64,000 nt of DNA, from the NCBI GenBank assembly GCA_016218815.1, contig JACRCX010000048.1, forward strand, positions 1 to 64,000. The letters run 5' to 3'. The notes beneath the pieces were generated by a model. That model made no database searches and was not told the origin of the DNA. It saw only the letters and a list, made by a program, of their open reading frames with translations. The number at the start of each line of letters is the position of its first letter. Within the stretch, counting starts at the first letter, position 1. Positions 58,035 through 64,000 of this stretch are shown piece after piece. The translations under genes were made by a program, and so were the position numbers. The DNA comes from Deltaproteobacteria bacterium. GTDB taxonomy: Bacteria > Myxococcota_A > Polyangia > DRWM01 > JAAZOP01.

Positions 58035-60269
58035 CTACCAGCCGCCCGGCGTCGCGGACATGTGCAGCGTGAGGACTCCGCCGGCCACGATGTCGCCGTG
58101 CTCGAGGAAGGGCTCGGTCAGCGGAACGTCGTTCAGCTCCGCGGAGGCGACGTACGGCCGATCCGGGCCGTTGCCGAGCGCGTCGACGACGAACGTGCGG
58201 CTGCCGGGCGCAGCGGGCGACAAGTCCAGCTCGATGCGATCGAAGAGGGGGCTGCCCAGGGCGTACCGCGAACTGCCCGGAGCGTCGGGGTAGAAGCCCA
58301 TCGCGGAAAAGACGTACCACGCCGAAAGGGTCCCGGCGTCGTCGTTGCCGGGAAGCCCGGCGGGGCCGTCCCCGAAGAAGCGGCCCATCGCGTCGCGCAC
58401 GGCGAGCTGGGTGCGGAAGGCGTTTCCCGGGACGTAGTCGAAGAGGTACGGATCGGCCAGGTCCGGCTCGTTCCACATCGCGAAACGTCCCGAGTCGAAG
58501 ATCGCCTGCAGCCGCGAAACGAAGGCGGCCTCGCCGTGCAACGCGACGAGTCCCGGAATGTCGTGCGGCACGAAGAAGGCGTACTGCCACGCGGAGCCTT
58601 CCACGTAGCCCGGGCCCCCGGAGCGCGGCTGGAACGACGAGCCGTCGAGCGCGTCGGGGTCGAACGGCTCGAACCACGACCCGTCGGCGTTGCGCGGGCG
58701 CAAGAGCCCCGTCGCGGGGTCGAAGAGGCTCCGCCACGATTGCGCGCGGGCGGCGAACTCGGTCGCCTCGCCGGACCGTCCGGCAGCCCCGGCCAGCGCC
58801 GCGAGCGCCGAGTCGGCGAGCGCGTACTCGAGCGTCGTGGAGACGGGGCCCCAGACGTCGGAAGATTCCTCCATCGGGACGTAGCCGAGCGTTTCGTAGG
58901 AGACGAGGCCGGCCCGGTGGGTGGGGTCGCGGGCGGCGGCGGCCAGGCGCAGGTAGAGCGCGTCGAGCTCGACGCCGGCGAGGCCCTTGGTCCACGAATC
59001 GGCGACGACGATGGCGAGCGGGTCGCCGACCATCATGTCCACGTCTTCGCCGATCAGCTCCCAGCGCGGCGGAGCGCCCGTCGCGGCGGTCAACGACTCC
59101 AGCGTGCGCAACATCTCGGCCTGGCGCTCGGGATAGAGCAGGGTGAGCAGGGGATGGACCGTGCGGTACGTGTCCCACATCGAGAACACCGTGTAGCGGT
59201 CGCCGGTCGCGAGGTGTCCGACGGCGCCGCCCCCGAGCGGGTAGTCGCCGCCCACGTCGCTCGCCAGGCTCGGGTGGAGCAACGCATGATAGAGGGCGGT
59301 CGTGAAACGACGCGTGGACGTCTCGTCGCCCCGGACGCGGACGCGTTCGAGCACGGCCTGCCAGGCTCGGCCGGCGTCGTCGTGCAGCTCGTCGAAGGAG
59401 CGCGCGCCGACCTCGCGATCCAGCGCCGCGCGCGCGCCGTCGACGCCGACCCAGGAAAGGCCGACCGCGGCGACGAGCGGGTCGCCCGCGCGCGCGCGGA
59501 AGCGGAAGAACGCCCCGGCGTCGCCTTCCGCGTCGGTCGCGCCGGAAAAGCTCTCGCTCGTGAAGGTGCCGGCCCAGAAGGCCGGGTGATCGAAGCGCAC
59601 GACGAAGTGGAGCACGGGGTGGTTCGGCCGCGCGCAGAACAGGCCCAGCTCGACGGAGCCCTCGGCCTCGGTGGTCGAGACGACCCGGATGCGTCCGGCG
59701 TTGGTACGCCAGCTCAGGCTGCGACCGACATCGATCAGCACCGCGGCGTCGTCGCGATCGGGGAACCAGAAACGCTGCAGGCCGACCCGGGACGTCGCGG
59801 TCAGCTCGACGTCGACGCCGGGACCGGTGAGGGAGACGGCGTAGTAGCCGGCATGGGCGTGCTCGCCCGTGTAGGCCGAAGCGTAGGTGTCCTCGGTGAA
59901 CCCGGGGGTCGAGCCGACGATGGGGACCAGGACGGGGGCGCCGAGGTCGGGGCAGCCGACGCCGCTCAGGTGGGTCTGGCCGAAGCCGCGGATCAGCGGC
60001 TCGCCGTGGAGGTAGCCGGCGTTGGCCGGCCCGTCGAGGAAGGTGAACGGGTCGCGCAGCGTCGTGTGGGGGCTGGGCGAGGCCATGCCCCAGGGCACGA
60101 CGGCGCCCGGGAGCGTCTGGCCGTCGTTGGCGGTGCCGACGAACGGGTCGACCAGGGCGGCGAGCGGGGCGTCGGTCGGGGGCTCGAGCGGGCGGTAGCG
60201 GCGGGGCGCGGGGCCGGGAGTGCAGGCTGCGGCGAGGAGGAAGCAGAGGGGGGGGAAGGGATTACGCAC
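58035..60269 (-). CDS. Lipoprotein GH92 alpha-mannosidase-like enzyme
   Basis: 744 residues. GTG 60269 gives MRNPFPPLCFLLAAAC with a lipobox. The GH92 N-terminal domain starts DPFVGTANDGQTLPGAVVPW. The catalytic barrel contains FSMWDTYRTVHPLLTLLYPE, GEDVDMMVGDPLAIVVADSW, GSAWQYAFFVPHDIPGL and the family hallmark GNDDAGTLSAWYVFSAMG. GH92 enzymes are calcium-dependent exo-alpha-mannosidases that use an inverting mechanism. Lipid anchoring implies action on mannosides outside the cytoplasm. The start overlaps the stop of the upstream Cys-rich lipoprotein by eight bases, so the two are coupled. Together with the GH31 lipoprotein it suggests scavenging of glycans. Confidence 0.93.
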   Translation of the reverse strand: MRNPFPPLCFLLAAACTPGPAPRRYRPLEPPTDAPLAALVDPFVGTANDGQTLPGAVVPWGMASPSPHTTLRDPFTFLDGPANAGYLHGEPLIRGFGQTHLSGVGCPDLGAPVLVPIVGSTPGFTEDTYASAYTGEHAHAGYYAVSLTGPGVDVELTATSRVGLQRFWFPDRDDAAVLIDVGRSLSWRTNAGRIRVVSTTEAEGSVELGLFCARPNHPVLHFVVRFDHPAFWAGTFTSESFSGATDAEGDAGAFFRFRARAGDPLVAAVGLSWVGVDGARAALDREVGARSFDELHDDAGRAWQAVLERVRVRGDETSTRRFTTALYHALLHPSLASDVGGDYPLGGGAVGHLATGDRYTVFSMWDTYRTVHPLLTLLYPERQAEMLRTLESLTAATGAPPRWELIGEDVDMMVGDPLAIVVADSWTKGLAGVELDALYLRLAAAARDPTHRAGLVSYETLGYVPMEESSDVWGPVSTTLEYALADSALAALAGAAGRSGEATEFAARAQSWRSLFDPATGLLRPRNADGSWFEPFDPDALDGSSFQPRSGGPGYVEGSAWQYAFFVPHDIPGLVALHGEAAFVSRLQAIFDSGRFAMWNEPDLADPYLFDYVPGNAFRTQLAVRDAMGRFFGDGPAGLPGNDDAGTLSAWYVFSAMGFYPDAPGSSRYALGSPLFDRIELDLSPAAPGSRTFVVDALGNGPDRPYVASAELNDVPLTEPFLEHGDIVAGGVLTLHMSATPGGW

Positions 60270-61326
60270 CGTAGCAGAAGCCGTACTCGGTGCCGTCGAT
60301 GAGCAACGGGGCGGGGTCGAGGTAGGCGTCGGTGAACTCGCGACAGGTGTCGCCGGACGGACACGAGCCACCGGGGTAGAGGCACCACTGGATGCACTCG
60401 TTGCCGAGACCGTCGCCGTCGGTGTCGGCGCAGAAGGTGCCGAGACGGCACTCGGTGCCGGAGCAGGTCGAGTGCGGGGCGCCGGAGCCGACGTCCGCGG
60501 TGCAGTCGGTGAGGTTCTGGTAGGTCGAGCTGAGGACGAGGATCTGGCACGAGGTGCCGGACGGGCAGCCGGAGTTGGTGATCGGCGAGCAGGAGTGCGA
60601 GCACATGCCGGGTCCGGAGATCAGCTCGGTGGCCGAGACGCAGACGGAGCCCGGGTCGGCGCAGTCGGCCTCCACGTTGCAGAAATCGGCGCACATCCGG
60701 TCCGTGCCTCCCGCAAGGCTGAAGAGCGGCCGGCAGATCGTTTCCGGGGCGCACTGCGAGTCGCTGGTGCACGAGTCGGTCGACGTGAGCGAGCCGGCGG
60801 GGCCGCATTCCTTCACCAGGAGGAGCAGGTCCAGCATGGACGGGTCCGCCGTGCACTTCTGGCCGGCGGGGCAGCCGCAGTCGGGAAGGAGTCGGCAAGG
60901 GGACTCCGGGCAGGTCGTGCCGTCGGAACCGCCGTCGTCGGGGGGCGGGGCGGCGTCGTCGGCGTGAACGTCGGTGTCGGCGTCGGCATCGGCATCGGCA
61001 TCGGCATCCGCATCGGCGCCCGTCTCCGCGTCGGCGTCGGCAGCTCCGTCGGCATCCGCGTGCGCGTCGGCGTCGGGAGAAACCTCGCGTCGGCAGTCGG
61101 CGTTGCAGCCGTCGCCCGGAAGGCGGTTGCGGTCGTCGCATTCCTCGCCCGTGGACCGATCCACGCACCCGTCGCCGCACTGCGGACGCAGGGTGGGGCA
61201 ACCCGGCGGCGGGATGTACGGAGTGTCGGCCTGCTGCGCGCAGCCGAGCGTGCCGAGCAGGGCGAAGGCGAGAGGAACCGCCGGGAGCAGGGTCCGGGCG
61301 ACCACGCGATGCGTCATGCCGATCAT
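60262..61326 (-). CDS. Cys-rich lipoprotein paralogous to the one at 53907
   Basis: 354 residues. ATG 61326 (MIGMTHRVVART) with AGGAGGG five bases upstream; lipobox LLGTLGC near residue 29. One DUF4215-type unit follows (CGDGCVDRSTGEECDDRN), then an ADADADADAD linker, then the same C-terminal Cys domain as at 53907: CGCPAGQKC, CTSDSQCAPETIC, FCNVEADCADPGSVC, SGCPSGTSC, LTDCTADVGSG and a GTEYGFCY end. The GH92 gene is translationally coupled downstream, so the protein may help bind or present glycans to it. That link is inference. The linker repeats suggest a flexible stalk holding the Cys domain away from the membrane. Confidence 0.87.
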   Translation of the reverse strand: MIGMTHRVVARTLLPAVPLAFALLGTLGCAQQADTPYIPPPGCPTLRPQCGDGCVDRSTGEECDDRNRLPGDGCNADCRREVSPDADAHADADGAADADAETGADADADADADADADTDVHADDAAPPPDDGGSDGTTCPESPCRLLPDCGCPAGQKCTADPSMLDLLLLVKECGPAGSLTSTDSCTSDSQCAPETICRPLFSLAGGTDRMCADFCNVEADCADPGSVCVSATELISGPGMCSHSCSPITNSGCPSGTSCQILVLSSTYQNLTDCTADVGSGAPHSTCSGTECRLGTFCADTDGDGLGNECIQWCLYPGGSCPSGDTCREFTDAYLDPAPLLIDGTEYGFCYGA

Positions 61327-61366
61327 CGTTCCCTCCTGCGGCGGGATGTAGCAGAGAGCGGGGAAA

Positions 61367-61450
61367 GAAACCACCGATGGACACCGATGGACACCGATGA
61401 CGGAGCAGCAACGCCAACGGAACCGCGACCGCAGGGAGCGGATGCGCCGT
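61367..61450 (+). repeat. Family C composite repeat, second full copy
   Basis: GAAACCACCGATGGACACCG, ATGGACACCGAT, then GCCAACGGAACCGCGACCGC and AGGGAGCGGATGCGC. Same two-block order as 15604-15690. Confidence 0.85.
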
Positions 61451-61471
61451 GACGGAAGCGGGCCTTGCGGT

Positions 61472-61500
61472 CTTGCCGGCGCCTTCAGGCGCCGGTCGGC
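61472..61500 (+). repeat. Family E-type hairpin at the cutA stop
   Basis: TTGCCGGCGCCTTCAGGCGC CGGTCGG; perfect GCCGGCGCC/GGCGCCGGT-type stem around TTCA. It includes the cutA stop and could work as a terminator. Confidence 0.65.
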
Positions 61501-61820
61501 ATCCCTTCGGCGCCGGTCTCCCCGCGCACCCACTCCACGTACGGCGCGAACGAGGCCGCGACGTCGGGCGTGAGCACGACGATCTCGGGGATCTCGTAGG
61601 GGTGCAGCTCGCGCAACCGCGCGACACAGCGGTCGAGCGCCGCGGCGGAGGTCTTGACCAGCAGCGTCGTCTCGGGATCGTGCTCGACCTTCGCCTTCCA
61701 GCGATAGGTCGAACGGACCCCGGGGATGGCGTTGACGCACGCGGCGTGACGTTCGTCCACGAGGCGTCCGGCGATCTCGTCGGCCTTGTCGGGCGGGCAG
61801 TTGCTGAGGATGATGCGCAT
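61485..61820 (-). CDS. cutA: Divalent-cation tolerance protein CutA
   Basis: 111 residues, the normal CutA size. MRIILSNCPPDKADEIAGRL, LVDERHAACVNAIPGVRSTY (the AACVN motif), ETTLLVKTSAAALDRCVARL and LHPYEIPEIVVL are all conserved. CutA forms trimers and has been linked to copper tolerance and protein assembly; its biochemical activity is unsettled. ATG 61820 is clear. The stop lies within a family E-type hairpin. It is divergent from the lipoprotein at 61923, with a family B-like repeat in the shared upstream region. Confidence 0.95.
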   Translation of the reverse strand: MRIILSNCPPDKADEIAGRLVDERHAACVNAIPGVRSTYRWKAKVEHDPETTLLVKTSAAALDRCVARLRELHPYEIPEIVVLTPDVAASFAPYVEWVRGETGAEGMPTGA

Positions 61821-61862
61821 GTGGAGAGCTTGGCTCGGATGGGCGGTCGGGAGCAACCGCTC

Positions 61863-61915
61863 CGGATTTCGCGCGAAGAGCGCCAAGAGGCAAAGCACGC
61901 CAAGAGGGGGAAGGG
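61863..61915 (-). repeat. Family B-like repeat between divergent genes
   Basis: On the minus strand CTCTTGGCGTGCTTTGCCTC, TTGGCGCTCTTCGCGCGAAA, TCC. Word layout and the GCGCGAAA end match family B, but here it sits 5' of genes. Confidence 0.65.
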
Positions 61916-61922
61916 AGGGAGG

Positions 61923-63008
61923 ATGGCGGAGATCAGGTGGGCGGTGGCGGTGGGCTTGGCCTGCATGGGGTGTCCGCGGCCGGCCGTGCCGGGGGGCGGG
62001 GCGACGCCGGTGATGGCGGTGACGGGGGAGGCGGATGGGCTGCGGCTCGTCGACCTCCGCGGGGTCGCGGAGCCGCGTGAGCTGCTCCTGGGCGGCGGGT
62101 GGTCGCGCGCGGCGTGGGTGGGGTGCACGGACTGGGTGGCGTTGGATCGGACGCTGGGGGAGGAGCGCAGTTTGTCCGTGCTGGACGTGGAGAGCGGGCA
62201 GCTCATCGCGGTGGGGGCGCGACCGGTCGAGGAGCTGATGCGCGAGCCGGCGATCCTCGATGCGCTGGTCGCGGCATTCGGCGTGGAGGCGGCGTATCCC
62301 GAGGATCGGCTGCAGTACGGAGCGTTGCGAAGTGGCCAGGGGGGCAGGCCGGTCGTCGAGGTGATCGGGGCGGGGGAGGGGGAGGAACCGGACGTCGTGG
62401 TGGGGATCGAACCGATTGCGCTGCCGGCGCCGGTCGAGCGGGAAGTGGGCGACGGCATCGCGTGCGTCGGGGAGCCGCCAATCCGTTGGGTCATGCGCTC
62501 GCCCTACGGGGTGGAGGCGTTGGGGGGGGAACCGGCGGAGTGGGCGTGTGAGCGCGTGGCGGGATCCGGGCCCGAGACTCACGACTCACGACTCACGACT
62601 CACGACTCCCGCCACGCCCACCAGAGTCGGGCGAAGGAGGTCGGCGTCAGCGCGGCGAATGCCGCGGACCTGCCGTTGGTGGTGGACGTGCCGGGGGCGG
62701 GGGAGGTGGCGCTGCCGGGACGCGCTCCGGTGGAGGGGTACGAGCTGTGCGCGAGGCCCGGCGGGGGGTGGCGCGCGGTGCGGGTGGAGCAGCCGGGCGA
62801 ATACGGGTACGACGTCTTGTACGTGGTGCGGGACGGAGACGGCGCGGTGTGGGAGGCGGCGCGTTACGAGGTGACGGATCTTGAGGCGGCGGGAGTCGGC
62901 GTGGTCGGTGGGAACCTGCTGCTCTTCGGCGGGCCGGCCGGCTGGTTCGTCGCACGGGACGACGACGACCCGGAACGGGTCAGCGACATGCCGCCAGCGA
63001 TCCGCTGA
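61923..63008 (+). CDS. Lipoprotein of unknown function with a repeat tract in frame
   Basis: 361 residues. ATG 61923 (MAEIRWAVAVGLACMGC) gives a short signal and lipobox; GGGAGGGAGG precedes it. The mature part is beta-rich (GLRLVDLRGVAEPRELLLGG, SLSVLDVESGQLIAVG) and Cys-poor, and no family is recognised. Residues about 219-230 (ETHDSRLTTHDSRHAHQ) are translated from a family D tract (CTCACGA heptamers, 62577-62610) in the middle of the protein. Flanking sequence on both sides looks coding, with the same composition. Whether the tract replaces or adds residues cannot be told without homologues. Confidence 0.75.
   Translation: MAEIRWAVAVGLACMGCPRPAVPGGGATPVMAVTGEADGLRLVDLRGVAEPRELLLGGGWSRAAWVGCTDWVALDRTLGEERSLSVLDVESGQLIAVGARPVEELMREPAILDALVAAFGVEAAYPEDRLQYGALRSGQGGRPVVEVIGAGEGEEPDVVVGIEPIALPAPVEREVGDGIACVGEPPIRWVMRSPYGVEALGGEPAEWACERVAGSGPETHDSRLTTHDSRHAHQSRAKEVGVSAANAADLPLVVDVPGAGEVALPGRAPVEGYELCARPGGGWRAVRVEQPGEYGYDVLYVVRDGDGAVWEAARYEVTDLEAAGVGVVGGNLLLFGGPAGWFVARDDDDPERVSDMPPAIR
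62577..62610 (+). repeat. Family D heptamer tract (CTCACGA) inside a lipoprotein gene
   Basis: GACTCACGACTCACGACTCA, CGACTCACGACTCC: five heptamers. It is 34 bases, so an exact whole-tract insertion would shift the frame unless flanking bases changed too. Confidence 0.85.
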
Positions 63009-63035
63009 CCGCGTCTCCCCCGTTTCCTGTCCTGC

Positions 63036-63064
63036 CGACCCCCGACCCCCAGCCCCCGACCCCC
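63036..63064 (+). repeat. Family D heptamer tract (GACCCCC)
   Basis: GACCCCCGACCCCCAGCCCC, CGACCCC between two convergent genes. Similar words (CAGCCCC) occur at 33223. Confidence 0.75.
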
Positions 63065-63095
63065 TCTTGTCCCCCTTCCCCCCTTCCCCAGTCCC

Positions 63096-64000
63096 TCAGT
63101 CGTAGTACTCGTTGCCCAGGTGGGTGATCAGCTCTTCGCCCTTGAGCCAGCGTAGGGTGTTCTTGAGTTTCATGAGCTGGATGAAGAGGTCGTGCTCGGG
63201 GTAGAGCTTGGGGGGCACCATCGGGCTCTTGAAGTAGAAGGAGAGCCACTCCTGGATGCCGTGGAAGCCGGCGCGCTGGGCGAGGTCCATGAACAGGGCG
63301 AGGTCCAGGACGATGGGGGCGGCGAGGATGGAGTCGCGGCAGAGGAAGTTGATCTTGATCTGCATCGGGTAGTCGAGCCAGCCGAAGATGTCGATGTTGT
63401 CCCAGCTCTCCTTGTTGTCCCCGCGGGGGGGATAGTAGTTGATGCGGACCTTGTGGTGGAAGTTGCCGTAGAGCTCGGAGTGGAGTTCGGGCTGGAGGAT
63501 CGTGTCCAGGACGGAGAGCTTGCTCTCTTCCTTGGTCTTGAAGGAGTCGGGGTCGTCCAGAACCTCGCCGTCGCGGTTGCCCAGGATGTTGGTGGAGAAC
63601 CAGCCGGTGAGGCCGATCATGCGGGCCTTGAACCCCGGGGCGAGAATCGTCTTCATGAGGGTCTGGCCGGTCTTGAAGTCCTTGCCGGCAACGGGGAGGT
63701 TCTCGCGGCGGGCCAGCTCCCAGATGGCGGGGATGTCGACGGTGAGGTTGGGCGCGCCGTTGGCGAAGGGCACGCCGGCGCGAAGGGCGGCGTAGGCGTA
63801 GACCATGCTGGGGGCGATGGTCGGGTCGTTCTCCGTGAGGGCCTTCTCGAAGGCGGCGAGGCTCTGGTGGGCCGCGGTCGGCTTGAGGAAGATCTCGGTG
63901 GAGGCGCACCAGACCAGGACGTTGCGCGCCGTGTGGTTCTCCCTGGTGAAGTTCCGGATGTCCTCGATGAGCTGTTCGGCCAGCTCCATCTTGTTCTTGC
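63096..64000 (-). CDS. Inositol-3-phosphate synthase, cut by the window edge
   Basis: 301 C-terminal residues; the frame runs off at base 64000. ARNVLVWCASTEIFLKP, APSMVYAYAALRAGVPFANG, VAGKDFKTGQTLMKTILAPG, NFHHKVRINYYPPRGDNK and WLDYPMQIKINFLCRDS are hallmarks of myo-inositol-1-phosphate synthase. The conserved Lys residues of the KDFKTGQT and KVRINYYP stretches act in catalysis. The enzyme uses NAD to convert glucose 6-phosphate to inositol 3-phosphate, which feeds phosphatidylinositol or inositol-derived solutes. The stop (TAG complement at 63096) is followed by a family D tract. The N-terminal NAD-binding part lies outside the window. Confidence 0.95.
   Translation of the reverse strand, partial: KNKMELAEQLIEDIRNFTRENHTARNVLVWCASTEIFLKPTAAHQSLAAFEKALTENDPTIAPSMVYAYAALRAGVPFANGAPNLTVDIPAIWELARRENLPVAGKDFKTGQTLMKTILAPGFKARMIGLTGWFSTNILGNRDGEVLDDPDSFKTKEESKLSVLDTILQPELHSELYGNFHHKVRINYYPPRGDNKESWDNIDIFGWLDYPMQIKINFLCRDSILAAPIVLDLALFMDLAQRAGFHGIQEWLSFYFKSPMVPPKLYPEHDLFIQLMKLKNTLRWLKGEELITHLGNEYYD

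Overview
The window is about 70% GC and packed with secreted or lipid-anchored proteins. Their signatures are a MYXO-CTERM-like sorting tail, CGDG/GEECDDGN cysteine repeats, CNGTDDDCD repeats, thrombospondin-3 type DxDxDG repeats and DDVWAVG propeller repeats. Together with a GAFTGA-less NtrC-like regulator, a heme-binding sensor kinase and HybA/HybB electron carriers, this points to an uncultured Myxococcota or other deltaproteobacterial-type organism. That assignment rests on family signatures read by eye; no search was run.

Layout. 1-9.7 kb is a graveyard next to working genes: fragments of an ATPase, of a two-half protein of unknown function (whose intact paralogue lies at 5519-7270), of a Fic protein and of rmlB, plus an amber-interrupted SWIM zinc-finger gene. 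Intact here are a DUF4143 ATPase, an ATPase-nuclease fusion, rmlD and an rmlC-like gene. 9.8-12.6 kb is an SNF2 helicase. 12.9-21.2 kb holds a membrane electron-transfer module (GcvH-like, HybA-like, HybB-like), a GH31 lipoprotein and a heme-sensing two-component pair. 21.3-26.3 kb has an archaemetzincin, a DegT aminotransferase, a DNA methylase and an RlmI-type methyltransferase. 26.3-31.5 kb is the housekeeping block dnaB-rplI-rpsR-rpsF, yqgE/algH, pth and rplY on the minus strand. 31.6-36.2 kb carries two large surface proteins. 36.2-40.7 kb is a decayed island with C-type-lectin-like lipoproteins, a DUF3800 gene and transposase, integrase and winged-helix remnants. 40.7-63.0 kb is dominated by lipoproteins, with an FHA protein, an ECF sigma/anti-sigma pair, a MoxR-DUF58 pair, GH92 and CutA. 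The window ends inside an inositol-phosphate synthase gene.

The most unusual feature is not one gene but at least six families of short dispersed repeats. They are here called A (about 46 bp, built on GTTGTTG), B (iterated TGCGTCTC), C (about 85 bp, CACCGATG composite), D (variable words iterated with a 7-base period), E (GCGGGCTTCAGCCCGC hairpins) and F (CCCTGAGC...TCGAAGGG hairpins). They fill most gaps and several run in frame through coding sequence: between helicase motifs of the SNF2 protein, inside a lipoprotein signal region, through the C-terminus of the MYXO-CTERM protein, at the start of the rlmI-like gene and inside a lipoprotein. Family A has the same orientation relative to its neighbouring gene in all six copies.

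Limits: no tRNA, rRNA, CRISPR array or replication origin was recognised. Starts are assigned by Shine-Dalgarno motifs, overlaps and signal peptides. Identities and family names come from motif recognition only.
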